From Azolla caroliniana (taxonomy: Eukaryota; Polypodiophyta), in the NCBI GenBank assembly GCA_043228905.1, contig JBHGNT010000007.1:14632001-14696000 (forward strand): DNA of 64,000 nt. The letters are read 5' to 3'. Shown piece after piece: positions 45,805 through 55,739 of this stretch. Positions within the stretch are counted from its first letter, which is position 1. Each line of letters opens with the position of its first letter. A program made the translations under genes and the position numbers. Below the pieces are notes generated by a model. It ran no database searches. It saw nothing but the letters and a program-made list of their open reading frames with translations, and was not told the DNA's origin.

Positions 45805-46462
45805 TGTCGCGTTGTTACGCGCGTGCGTGGAGAAACAAGGCGGGACCACCGGGGTCTTGAACCGAAGAGCAGGTGATAGAAGGGAAAAGAGAAAGAGAGA
45901 GACGCCCGGTCACGTACGAGCAAAGAAACACAGGGGGAGGGGGGGGCACGGCCCGTCAACACAGAAGACGCGAATGGGCATAGAGACAGGGAGACACAAG
46001 TGTTTGTATATTAACGAATATCAAGTACACAACAGAGCACGCGCGCGGTTACAACCGAACAGGCCGGCGAACAGATGCCGATGCCTGTTCGTCTGCGCAC
46101 GAAAGGAGAAAAGGGTGGAGGTGCTGCCGGAAGCACACGGGCGTTCCTCGAAGCAACGCGAGCCTCCCGAAACCCTGCAGAGAAGAGCGATGGAGAACGA
46201 ACAGAGGAGAAGCGTTCGGTTACGGTCCGACAACACTTCGTCCTCCTTAATGCGCGATCCCTTCTCCATGCGTCTCCCTCTCCTTTATAGCGTCAAGAAG
46301 GGAGCCGTCTCACTCATTTACTTCCTACCTACCGAATCTAACTACCCGGATATGCCTTCGTACTTAATTCCCTATTATATACATTAAGGGCTCGCATACG
46401 TGAAGAGCCGGTTCATGCGAGTTATGCACCGATTGCGCCAAGGGACGATTTTCTTCACAACA
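45805..46462 (-). repeat. Ty3-E 5' LTR, 658 bp
   Basis: TGTCGCGTTGTTACGCGCG to TTCTTCACAACA, few differences from the left LTR (for example CCATCGG/CCACCGG, AACTGAAG/AACCGAAG). Confidence 0.93.
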
Positions 46463-46629
46463 ACGTCTTATGTACAAACTGAGTATTATTGTTGAATATA
46501 GTTCTTGTGTTCTCTCTCACTCTCTCTGTCTCTCCTGCGTATACTGCGTAAGCTCAAGCTCTCCATTAAACCTGAGTTTTCTTCCTTCTGTTCAGTCTTC
46601 ATACCTGTTTCCGCACGCTAATTTCTACA
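46463..46629 (+). repeat. Copia-C 3' LTR, second part
   Basis: Resumes with ACGTCTTATGTACAAACTG, continuing the LTR cut at 39,407, and ends GCTAATTTCTACA. Followed by TTGTC and Ty3-H sequence. Confidence 0.92.
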
Positions 46630-46663
46630 TTGTCCAACCAAACGGCTCCTATTTTGGTTGGAC

Positions 46664-47815
46664 TTAGTCGTTTAACTCTTCTTCTAACTGACTAAGGACA
46701 TCAAATCTGTTTGCTAGATCTGGGCTATTAGTATTATTAGGACTATCAGATATTCCTACGGAAATAGGCTCGGGTTTAGTACAATTAGAACTAGCGACTA
46801 TTTGGTTTACCTGTCTTCTTGGCCTATGGGGGCAATTTATTGCAATATGTCCTGGTTCACCGCAGTAAAGACATAGTTGATTTGTACGGCGTCGCTGCTT
46901 TTCTTCTTCGGATAATGGCCCTCGACGACGTGTAGTGTCAATCTCCATCAGAGTCGGAGTATTCGCTAGAGGCGCATTATATGACTTCCTCGGAAAAGGT
47001 CTTGCTACCACTGAGGCGTAGGTGGGCTCTGATCTTGCCCTCGGCATCTGTAGTTGTCGTTCCGAACGTCGCTCAAAGAGGCGGTTGTCACATCTCACCG
47101 CGCGACTGATTGCTTTTGTTAAGGACTTTGGCTCTTCGGGGAAGGTCAAGAGTAAATCCTTGACGTCGTTGCGTAAACCATAACGGAATTGCTCCATCAA
47201 CGCTTGATCATCCCAAGGGATATCAGCGGCGAGTAGGCGAAAATCTGCAGCATATGCGGAGGCTGGACGGTCACCTTGGCGTAATCACCGAATTTTTTTG
47301 ATTGCGGTCCTGATGCTGTCAGTATCTCCAAAACATGCTTTAAACTCACCTAGAAACTCTTCAAAATTGTTGAGTAACGGGGATTCCTTTTCTAATAGTG
47401 GAGCGAACCATGCCAATGCTGAGCCACTTAACAAAGTGCCTACTAAACCCACTCGTGATGCATCGGTGGGATACCGGGAAGGATGCATTTGAATAACTAA
47501 TCGTACATGGTTAAGGAACCCTCTAAATTGCGATCGCGTTCCATCGAACTTCGTGGGAAGGCCAATCTTGGGTTCTTTATGAATCCCTTGTGTTCCGGGC
47601 CCTTGTTGTTGCATCGCTACGATGGTTGCTTCGAGTTGTTGCACGCGTAACGCAAGTTCCCCATGCTGTTGTTGCATTTGCTGCTTTTCTAAGGAGATTT
47701 GCTGAAGATCCCCCAGCAACCGTTGGTTTTCTTGTTCCAAAGCATGGAACTTCTCTTTCAAGCATTGAAATTCCGAGAAAACAGATTGATATTCTTCAGC
47801 ACTAACAGTGGCCAT
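46664..47815 (-). pseudogene. Ty3-H gag with one nonsense codon
   Basis: 384 codons from ATG (47,815) to TAG, with one in-frame TGA at about 47,285-47,287 following AIKKIR. N-terminal coiled coil (about 10-70; FSEFQCLKEKFHALEQENQR), then a sushi/PEG10-like capsid segment (PTKFDGTRSQFRGFLNHVRL, LLSGSALAWFAPLLEKESPL), QFRYGLRNDVKDLLLTFPEE and a CCHC knuckle CLYCGEPGHIAINC near the end. The downstream pol is cut off by Copia-C. The single stop looks like a C-to-T decay mutation at an Arg codon. Confidence 0.87.
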
Positions 47816-47874
47816 GGGATGAAAGAAAAGAGGAATAAGAGATTAGTAGGAAATGAGAGAGATAGAAGGTAGGG

Positions 47875-47886
47875 AAATCGGTTCAA
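47875..47886 (-). promoter_or_regulatory. Ty3-H putative self-primer binding site
   Basis: The bases next to the 5' LTR on the minus strand are GTTTGAACCGATTTCC, with no TGG start and no resemblance to a tRNA 3' end. The 12-nt core TTGAACCGATTT is perfectly complementary to AAATCGGTTCAA in the LTR transcript (minus strand of 48,108-48,119), which lies 33 nt after the TATA box, where the mRNA should start. This is the geometry of Tf1/sushi self-priming. Confidence 0.72.
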
Positions 47887-47888
47887 AC

Positions 47889-47991
47889 TGTCAGGAACAA
47901 TACTAAGACAGAGAAGGAATTAGTACTAAAAGAAGTATTAGTACTAAGAGAGGTGAAGAACTCTCGAGAGAAGGAAAGAGTGAGTGAGAGG

Positions 47992-48043
<52 letters not shown>

Positions 48044-48336
48044 TGATAAGAAAAGATATATATTATGTGAAGAAAATGTACAGTAACTAGGAGGCTTAAG
48101 ACTAGCGTTGAACCGATTTGGTTCGAAATAATGCCTTGTGCCTCCTTTTATAGTGTTCTAAGGAATACTCCTGAAGTTTCTAGAATGTTCCAGAGAAATC
48201 TGGAATATTCATCAATTTTCTATAATAAAACATAAATGAAAATAATATTCTATGTATTACAATATATAGTCTAATGGTCGAGAGCTCGACCCATGTAGTA
48301 TAAGGTCATGGGTTTGAATCTTGCCATATCATGACA
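47889..48336 (-). repeat. Ty3-H 5' LTR, 448 bp
   Basis: Plus strand TGTCAGGAACAATAC to ATCATGACA. Contains a long (GA)n at about 47,997-48,040, the TATA box and the predicted RNA start. Followed by CTCGA, the target-site duplication. Confidence 0.92.
48146..48152 (-). promoter_or_regulatory. TATA box of Ty3-H LTR
   Basis: Minus strand CACTATAAAAGGAGG. Usual spacing of about 30 nt predicts transcription starting near 48,119-48,123, at ACCAAATCGGTTCAA. Confidence 0.65.
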
Positions 48337-48621
48337 CTCGACATCTTTGGGTCTCTGTTCTAATTGATGGATTCTTGTAGCTAGCAAGTCTTCTCGACTC
48401 ATCTCTTCTTGCCATGGCAAAGCTGTCCACGAGGTAACACTTTGCTCGATAGGCATTATTGGTTTTTGCCCTAATATGAGCTCGGCCGGCATATATCCTA
48501 TAGTCGTGCTATGTGTAGTTCTATCGGCCCACAATGCATATGGTAATAATCGTGGCCAGTCCCCCATCTTCCCATCGCAAGCCTTTGCTAGAGCTTTTAC
48601 AATCGAGCTATGTCCCCGCTC
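48337..48621 (-). pseudogene. Ty3-D integrase fragment, upstream half
   Basis: Minus strand encodes ERGHSSIVKALAKACDGKMG, DWPRLLPYALWADRTTHSTT, LILGQKPIMPIEQSV and REDLLATRIHQLEQRPKDVE, closely parallel to the Ty3-E integrase but clearly a different copy. It stops at the Ty3-H insertion and resumes at 29,902. Only about 385 bp of this element is preserved in total. At its right end the sequence turns abruptly into GGTTCGGTTCGG-type repeats. Confidence 0.85.
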
Positions 48622-49560
48622 CTAGCAATGGGTTCGGTTCGGTTCGGTTTCTTGACCTTGAAACCAAACCAAACCGGTTATTCATAATAAAAACCAAACC
48701 ATCCCATTTAAAAATCTTGAAGCCATTTAAACCAAACCGTTTACGTAAAATGAAGAACCAAACCGAACCGGTTTATCAAAAATCAAAACCAAACGAGTTT
48801 ATCATACATCAAAACGAAACGAAACCAAATTGTTTTTGACATAATCCAACCAACATGAAACTATAAATTGAAACAAATCAAAGACTAGAACACTATAAAA
48901 TAACACAAACTTACAACACATTTTCTGAAAATTGCTAATGTGAAAAATGATAAGATATAACATAAAAAGATAAATGTTTTTTGGAATGATAACAAAAATC
49001 CATACAATAGAGATCAAACTTCAAATCTATATATGTAACAATCCATATATATAACTTAAGAACAACAATCCATATATATAACTTAAGAACAACAATCCAT
49101 ATAATAGAGTTCCAAATCCATAGGAATATGTAAACTTAATCCAACTTTTTGTCTCCAATGTTTGAATAAGGGATTCCTTAAAGTATAAAATACGCAAAAG
49201 AATTTAGTAATTTGTAATAACAAATTTAAAGAATCGAATAAAAAATAAAATAGTAAACAATATGTAATAAAAATTACAATGACTTTGAAGATCTCCAATT
49301 GCAACCAATATTGTCATTAACTTGTCAAAAATCAACATGATTCGTGCACATACAAAATACATAAAAACAAGTAAGTAATTATTAATAAAAATACTTTAAG
49401 TAAAGACTCAAATAAAAAGCAACCAAGTAACAAGTATGCACACCTTAATTTTCCTTTGACTATCATGTAATATGTAATCTATTACCTCGTCTTCAGCAAC
49501 AAGATCATCCAAATTCTTTGTTAGTTCTGCGTAAGTGGTATGAAAATTATCTATCAACTG
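48622..49560. other. AT-rich segment with GGTTCGG repeats; possible transposon remnant
   Basis: Starts TAGCAATGGGTTCGGTTCGG, then about 200 bp of alternating AACCAAACCG/CGGTTC-type words, reminiscent of hAT-like element ends. A 27-bp unit is repeated about 2.7 times at 49,037-49,107 (AACAATCCATATATATAAC). The minus strand at about 49,440-49,560 could encode TTYAELTKNLDDLVAEDEV, too short to assign. No gene called. Confidence 0.4.
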
Positions 49561-50865
49561 AGGCGCTAACGACAACGACCTACGTGATAAACAGATCACC
49601 CTCAATACCCTTGGGAGGAGACTCACCTCAGAAGGTATGGACCGGAAAAGATGTATGTTACCGGCATCTGAAGGTGTTCGGGTCTCTCACATACGTGCAT
49701 GTGGCAAAGGACAAGAGAGCAAAGTTGGATCCGAAGTCCCGACCATGCATATTCCTTGGATACAGCGACGATGAGTTCGGTTACCGGGTATGGGATTTGG
49801 TCGACAAGAAGGTGTTCCGGAGTCGGGACATAGTCTTCATGGAAGACAGGACCATCGCCGACTGGGAGTTGGAAAAGAAGATGACCAACTCCGGATCATC
49901 CAATGAAAACCGGCCTGAGGACACAAGGACCTACCCGGTTGAAAACTGGATGTTAGCCGGCAACCAGATGACACTCGACGAACTGACCAGATTCGAACAA
50001 GAAACTAAACCGACCGAAGAAGAAGAAGAAGAAGACATCGGAACCAGACAAGATCCTGAATCGGACTCAAATGAGGAACAAACGGAGGAATTGGTAGTTA
50101 GAACCCAAGGACAAAGATACCCTCTCCGGGAGAGAAGAGCCCCTTGGAGATTTCCGGATGCAAAGCATGTGTTGCTAACCGATGAGGGGGAGCCAGACAA
50201 CTCTAAAGAAGCAAGGGGAGACACCCACATCCGCAAGTGGTTGAGTGCCATGCAGGACAAGATGGATTCCCTGCATTAGAACCACACATACGAATTGGTG
50301 GAGTTTCCCAAATGAAAGAGGGCACTCCGGGACAAGTGGGTGTACAAGTTGAAACTGGGAGACGTCGGAAATCCACCAAGGTATAAGGTTCGAATCGTGG
50401 TGAAGGGCTTCCAACAAAAGAAAGGAGCGGACTTCGATGAGATCTTTGCCCCGGTAGTAAAGATGACATCCATCCGGACGGTATTGGGCATAACGGCAAG
50501 CATGGACCTTGAGGTAGTGCAACTGGACGTCAAGATGTCATTCCTACACGAAGACCTCGAAGAAGAGATCTACATGCATCAACCAGAAGGATTTGAGAGG
50601 AAAGGGAAGGAGCACTTGGTGTGCCGGTTGAAGAAGAGCCTATACGGACTGAAGCAAGCCCCCCGACAATGGCACTGGAAGTTTGACTCCTTCATGACCG
50701 ACCAAGGGTACCACAAGATGCAAGCCGATCACTGCATGTTTGTGAAGAAATTTGACGGAGGAGACTTCTTGATACTCCTCCTAAAAGTGGATGATATGCT
50801 GATCGTCGAACAAGACCAAGTCAAAATACGTATGCTGAAGAAGGCCCTGAACCGGACCTTCCCCG
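49561..50865 (+). pseudogene. Copia-B (copy 2) integrase-to-RT fragment
   Basis: Begins inside integrase (TTTYVINRSPSIPLGGDSPQ), passes through the linker (KKVFRSRDIVFMED, a short Glu run of 6) and RT (LDVKMSFLHEDLEEEIYM, LKKSLYGLKQAPRQWHW), and ends abruptly after LKKALNRTFPG. The catalytic motif reads LLKVDDMLIVE, with the Tyr lost. Stops at 50,277 and 50,314. No LTR at either end, so this is a truncated internal piece. Confidence 0.87.
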
Positions 50866-51976
50866 GGGGTTCCACTATATATAAAGAGGTTGTATCACGT
50901 GCGTTCAAGATATATTTTATAAACCCCTTATACATATGTTTTTTCATTATTTTAGAACCCTTTTGTAAAAAATGGTTAATAAAAATACCCCTTATTGTCA
51001 ATATATATTTTGACAACAACTATTTTAAATACCCTTACATAGAAAAACACATGTATATTCTATAATGTATATAAATATGCATTGCATTATTTGAATGTGT
51101 TGGGCATATTTTATGCATGGTTGTATATGTATGTATGTATATGTTATGTGTGTGTATGTATTGTGTTGTATTCCATGTGTATGTATTGTATTGTATTGCA
51201 TGTGGATGTATGTATGTATTGTGTTGTATTCCATGTTTATGTATTGTATTGCATGTGTATGTATACATGTATTATATTGTATTCCATGTTTATGTATGTA
51301 TGTATGTATGTATGTATGTATTGTACTGTACTGCATGAAAAAAGACATCCCTACCTCCTTGTGTCTGATACACTTTGGCGGAGGGCGAATACTCACCAAA
51401 ATAGGATAGCAACCCATCTTCTGTGACCTTGTTGACAGCGTCGAACCCTCATCTTGGCATCTCCAACACCGCTCTTACCTTCTTATTAGTGATCGTCAAG
51501 ACATCGATTTCTGCTATCAGAGCTTCAACGTGCGGGTGTGACTCTACTTCTGTGACTTTCAAGAATCCTTGTAAATTATTCCGAATGAGCCAGCGGCGCA
51601 AGTTATTAGATACGGTAATCAACATATTGTCGTCGTCGATTGATAGATCGTCGCTTTGTGGTGGCGATGGAAAACGATGTGGGCTATGGCGAAGAAGATT
51701 AGAAAACCTGTGAGCTCAAATGTGTTTCTGTTTCTGTGATGAAACAGACATTACAGAAATAGGTTTTAAGGAATTAATTTTTTGCATGATGCCTAGGGAA
51801 TAAAAGTATTATTAATGTAGGTAATGACTAGGTGTACTAGTGGAGTAATAGCTAGACATAGCAATAATGACTAATAGAAACATGCCTCCACTACTTCTTA
51901 CTAATAGCCTTCTTAAATCATTCCAAGATTCTCTTCTTGATAGTTAGTTATGATTTGGCAAGAAAATTTTGTATAG
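50866..51976. other. Unassigned stretch with ATGT microsatellite
   Basis: AT-rich. 51,117-51,325 is a compound (TATG/TGTATT)n microsatellite. On the minus strand 51,720-51,430 has a plausible open segment (NNLRRWLIRNNLQGFLKVTE, ALIAEIDVLTITNKK) followed by AAG|GTAAGAG, which looks like an exon end. I do not recognise the protein and no other exon was found, so it is not called as a gene. Confidence 0.4.
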
Positions 51977-52891
51977 TTAGTTTTTTTTTTTATACTTTTC
52001 TTCCAATTCAGCCTTAAATGGATTTTCCGACATGTCTCCATAATATGGCTTAAGCTGGAAACCATTGACCCACTTCGGCAAAATCTCACTTGATAGGGTT
52101 CCCAGTTGATACGTAACATTTTTACCGTTCACGATCCAAACTGGTCCTGTCCATCTATAGCGAAGTTTACTTGGCATAGCCCCCATCTTGGTTTGAAAAA
52201 CAAGTACCGGTTTCCCGATCCCGAATTGAGTTTCGGTTTTTCGTAGGTGTCGATTTACAAATGCCTTCGTTTTCCTTTGCTTGTGCTCCAAAGCTGACAT
52301 AGCTTGTATTCAGTCTTCTTCTAACAACAATAAAGATTCCTTCCGAAATTGCTCCAATTGTAGTTCGTTTAATTTTTCGGTTGCTTGTATTCGGAGTGTC
52401 AGAATCTGGAATTTGATTGGCATAACTACCTCCAATCCAAAAGCCATTCGGAAAGGTGTTGATTTAATAGATGTTTTGTACGATGTGCGATATGACCATA
52501 AAGCACTATGTAACTTTTGATCCTAGTTCGTACGATTCTCATTTATTATCTTTTTGAGTATTGTCTGGAGGGTTTTGTTTGTCAGCTCGAACAAGCCATT
52601 CGCTTGTGGATAGTAAGGCATGCTTTTCTTATGAACCACTGAATAGTATGTAGACAATTCGTGAACAATCTTGTTAATGAAACATGTACCTTGATCGCTC
52701 ACTCATTCTATTGGGCAACCGAATCTACACCATATACTTTCATACAAAAATTTTGTTGTTGAAGCTGACGTATTATCCCTAAGAGCTTTAGCTTCTACCC
52801 ACTTCGTGGAGTAGTCAGTGGCAACTATAATATATCGATTGCTTGTTCTTACTGCTGCCGGTTTGAATGGGCCTACAAATCCAAACCCCAT
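51977..52891 (-). pseudogene. Ty3-F integrase, degenerate
   Basis: Minus strand: integrase core start (GFGFVGPFKPAAVRTSNRYI, ATDYSTKWVEAKALRDN), a middle with several stops (52,301-52,700; the ANKTLQ-like and NQKLHSALW-type conserved words are still visible), and the C-terminal module (KTETQFGIGKPVLVFQ, YRWTGPVWIVNGKNVTYQLG). The sequence ends at a poly(T) run near 51,985 and no 3' LTR was found, so the element is truncated on this side. Confidence 0.8.
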
Positions 52892-52893
52892 TT

Positions 52894-54848
52894 CTAGAAA
52901 GGTTCAAGAGGTAACACAGGTTGAAACGGCATCCCGTCCTTTTCTATCGGTTGTCCCATACGTTGGCATAAATCACATTTCCGACAATATTCGACTACAT
53001 CCTTCATCACTATCAGCCACCGTAAGCCACTGTTCCATATTTTTTTGGCTGTGGTTTCTCCAGCATAGTGCCCTCCTGCAATTCCACGGTGCGATTCCCT
53101 AAGAATGACCAGTTTTTTGAATTGTCGTACTGCTCTTCTCCAAATACCATCTGCTCCTTTATGATACAGAGTGTCGTTCAAAAGACAAAAATTACGAATC
53201 CGTACCGCCAACCTTTTCCTTTCGTCTGCCGATAGATGTTTGGGTGGTATCCCTGTTGTAAGAAAGATTGTCATCTTTGAGATCCAAGCATCCTCACTTT
53301 CTTCATTTATATCCTCTGCATTTACTGCTTCCACTTGAAAAAGTTGGGCATCCGGAAAATCATCCTTGACACCTGTGCCTTCTTCTCCTGACTCCAGTCG
53401 ACTGAGATAATCGGCCACTGCATGCTGTACTCCTGGCCGATGTAAAATGTTGAATTCGAATTCTTGGAGTAGAAGAGTCCATCTTGCTAACTTACCAGTT
53501 AACTCCTTTTTGGAGACCAAATAAAGAAGAGCCAAATGATCAACATGAAATGTAAACTTTTTCCCCAAAAGATACCGTTGAAATTTATTGACACTATAGA
53601 TCATTCCTAAAGCTTCCCTCTCAGTTGTAGAATAGTTTCTTTCCGTTGTTGAGAGTTTCCGACTAGCATAGTACACTGGCCTGTACCAATTCGGTTCGGT
53701 CAACTACATTAATGCACTTCCTATTGCGATGTCCGATACATCGACAAAAACATGGAACGGCTTATTCCAGTCAGGTGGTTGAACCACAGGAACTTTGGAC
53801 AATATTTTCTTGAGACAGTCATATGCATCCTGTTCCACAGTTGTCCACTGAAAAGGAACTCTGTGCACTGTTGTATTTAAGGGAATGGCGATATCCGCAA
53901 GATATCTTATCATTCTGTTGTGCCATCTAATCTGACCTAAAAACCGACTGAGAGCTTTAGCATTTGTGGGTGCCAGTGCTTCTAGTATGGCTTTAACCTT
54001 GTCGGGGTCCACTGCAATTCCTTCTTGACTGACAATATGGCCTAATAATGTGCCACTAGTGACCCCGAATGCACATTTTTCTGGATTTAAACTAAGCCGA
54101 CCTATCCGACATTTCTCCAAACATAGTCATAAATGCTCAAAATGTTCGTTTTTTCGACTATAAACCGCAAAATCATCCAAAAAGACTTGCATAAATGCAG
54201 GAATGTAATCCCCAAATATTTCTTGTATCACTCTTTAGAATGTCGTCGGGGCGGTCTTCAAGCCAAACATCATTACTACCGCTACAAACACTCCCCATTC
54301 TGTAACAAAAGCTGTCTTTTCTTGATCTTCCGGATTCATCGAACCTGATTATAACCACTAAAACCATCTAGGAAACTATAGACTTCATGGCTAGCTACCG
54401 CATCCAGTATAACATCCGTAAATGGTAATGGGAACGCATCCGTAATGGTAGCCGCATTCAGTTTTCGGTAGTCGACACATACCTGAATCTTGCCATTCTT
54501 TTTCGGAACTACTACGATTGGGCTTAACCATGTCGATTTTTTCACCGGACGAATAAACCCTACTTTCAAATGTTTATCTATTTCTTCCTTTACTTTAATA
54601 GCATAATTAGGGTTTAATCGGTACCTGCGTTGTTGAACTGGCTTTACATCCTTATGCAGGTTGATTTGATGTTGACAGAAAGCTGGGTCAAGTCCCTTCA
54701 TATCTTCAAAAAACCATGCAAAGACATCCTTATATTGCTTTAATAATGCCGTTAACCGTTGTTTGTCATCTTCTATCATATCTTTAGCAATGAGTATTGT
54801 TTTCAACTTATTGTCATTATCTTCTTCTGCCAAATTTATTTCCTCCAA
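52894..54848 (-). pseudogene. Ty3-F RT-RNase H-integrase zinc domain, degenerate
   Basis: RT N-half at 54,848-54,336 (FAWFFEDMKGLDPAFCQHQI, QVCVDYRKLNAATITDAFPL). The active-site region at about 54,180 reads FLDDFAVYS in a stretch crossed by stops. RT C-half 54,120-53,704 (LNPEKCAFGV, LGHIVSQEGIAVDPDKVKAI). RNase H 53,703 onward (YYASRKLSTTERNYSTTERE, FHVDHLALLYLVSK). Then the HHCC integrase zinc domain (ESHRGIAGGHYAGETTAKKI, CRKCDLCQR). At least four stops. Confidence 0.85.
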
Positions 54849-54902
54849 TGCTGAAGCTTGAACTCATTGGGACACCTTCATCTCTCTGCCGGTAGCTTCT
54901 TG

Positions 54903-55739
54903 CTAGAGTCGTATTTCCTTCATTGTTTGCTCATCTATTGACGATTCTTCCTGGGAATCCACATATGGTGTTAGGGCTTGTAAAATATCCACTTCGAACA
55001 AAGGAATGATTTTCGGATTATCATCAAAATACTGATTTTCTTCGACCTCATCTAATCCTTTTATCATATTGACAGACTCAGCATGCATTGGCAAACATTG
55101 TTTGCTTGTCACAACCTTGTTCTGTGTAGACACCCAGATTTTCGTTTTGCCTTCTCTAAATGTCAATTGATTTTGATTCCAATTCTGCTTGATTTTAGCA
55201 GTCTTTAACCATGGCCGACCTAATAGCAAGGGATATGCACCAAGAGCTTCCAAATGAAGTATTATTGCCGATATCAGAAAACTATGACTACCCAACAACA
55301 CCTCTAATTGTCGAAGTAAGCCAATTAGTCGTACCGTACTGGTATCTGCCATTCTTAGCCAAAATGGGCAAGGTTCCCATTTAGTAATACCCAACCTATC
55401 ACAAGTGGTTTTATTAATGACATTTACTCCTGAGCCACCATCGACAATCACATTTTTAATTTCCTGACTATGAATTATTACTTTAATCGATGGATTTTGC
55501 TCATCCATGATTGAAGGGCTAGTGCTCGGCTGACTATAGTGTACCGATACTTGTTCTGACCCTTCTCGGGCAATCAATGTCGCCACTTTTTCCGTAAATC
55601 TAGGAACCAACTTAAGTAATCCGGTTAGTGGTAGTGATACTTGGCAATCGACCAAGATCTTCCAAGTTTCCTCTTGTTCTGGTACAACCGTAGTTCTTGG
55701 TAATTCAGTAGCTTGGTTAATTTCATTGTCTTGGAGCAT
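54903..55739 (-). pseudogene. Ty3-F aspartic protease region
   Basis: 278 open codons. A connector (TWKILVDCQVSLPLTGLLKL), then a retropepsin-like segment with active site VIVDGGSGVNVINKTTCDRL (D-G-G-S rather than D-S-G), and LGAYPLLLGRPWLKTAKIKQ. This variant is shared by a subset of Ty3 elements in which the first protease motif is VDGGS. The end merges with the RT connector by frame break near 54,900. Confidence 0.8.

Larger units (their letters stand above)
39408..46462 (-). mobile_element. Ty3-E: divergent Ty3-type retrotransposon, complete but decayed
   Basis: 7.05-kb element on the minus strand with two 658-bp LTRs (39,408-40,065 and 45,805-46,462), inserted in the 3' LTR of Copia-C with a 4-bp duplication ACGT (39,404-39,407 and 46,463-46,466). 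The LTRs differ at only a handful of positions, so it is the youngest layer of the nest. Order: Gag, zinc knuckle, protease, RT, RNase H, integrase. The proteins differ strongly from the other Ty3 elements here (protease DHG, RT FLDDIP). From memory they recall a lineage better known from fungi and some plants. GC content is higher than in the host flanks. Confidence 0.9.
33885..46629 (+). mobile_element. Copia-C retrotransposon, interrupted by Ty3-E
   Basis: Ty1/copia element on the plus strand inserted between gag and pol of Ty3-H. 5' LTR 33,885-34,276 (392 bp). The 3' LTR is in two pieces, 39,179-39,407 and 46,463-46,629, which also sum to 392 bp once the repeated ACGT is counted once. Flanks are CTGTC (33,880-33,884) and TTGTC (46,630-46,634), a 5-bp duplication with one mismatch. 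Roughly a dozen base differences separate the LTRs by eye (about 3%), so it is not brand new. Confidence 0.92.
29903..48336 (-). mobile_element. Ty3-H chromodomain retrotransposon, interrupted by Copia-C
   Basis: A Ty3-type element on the minus strand with LTRs at 29,903-30,340 and 47,889-48,336 and a perfect 5-bp target-site duplication CTCGA. Its internal region is gag (46,664-47,815) and pol (30,341-33,884). The two are separated by 12.7 kb of nested insertions (33,885-46,629). Without these the element is about 5.7 kb. Gag, RT, integrase and chromodomain resemble the Tf1/sushi (Tcn1-like) group more than the usual angiosperm chromovirus clades; this is family recognition, not a tree. Confidence 0.9.

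Noticed and set aside
39408-46462. Ty3-E as contaminating fungal DNA
   Set aside because: It is flanked by a short target duplication inside a plant copia LTR, and a second decayed relative (Ty3-D) is present, so it is resident in this genome. Past horizontal transfer is not excluded.
33880-46634. Ty3-H and its two halves as two separate elements
   Set aside because: The halves share strand and family, have a perfect CTCGA duplication at the outer LTRs, and gag/pol content is complementary; a nested insertion explains the gap.
49408-49626. 72-codon minus-strand frame joining copia-B antisense to a fragment (LIDNFHTTYAELTKNLDD)
   Set aside because: The second half might be a piece of some Gag-like protein, but it is about 40 residues with no motif, so no call was made.
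51082-51426. Cys/Tyr/Val-rich and His/Thr/Tyr-rich frames over the ATGT microsatellite
   Set aside because: Pure translations of a simple repeat.
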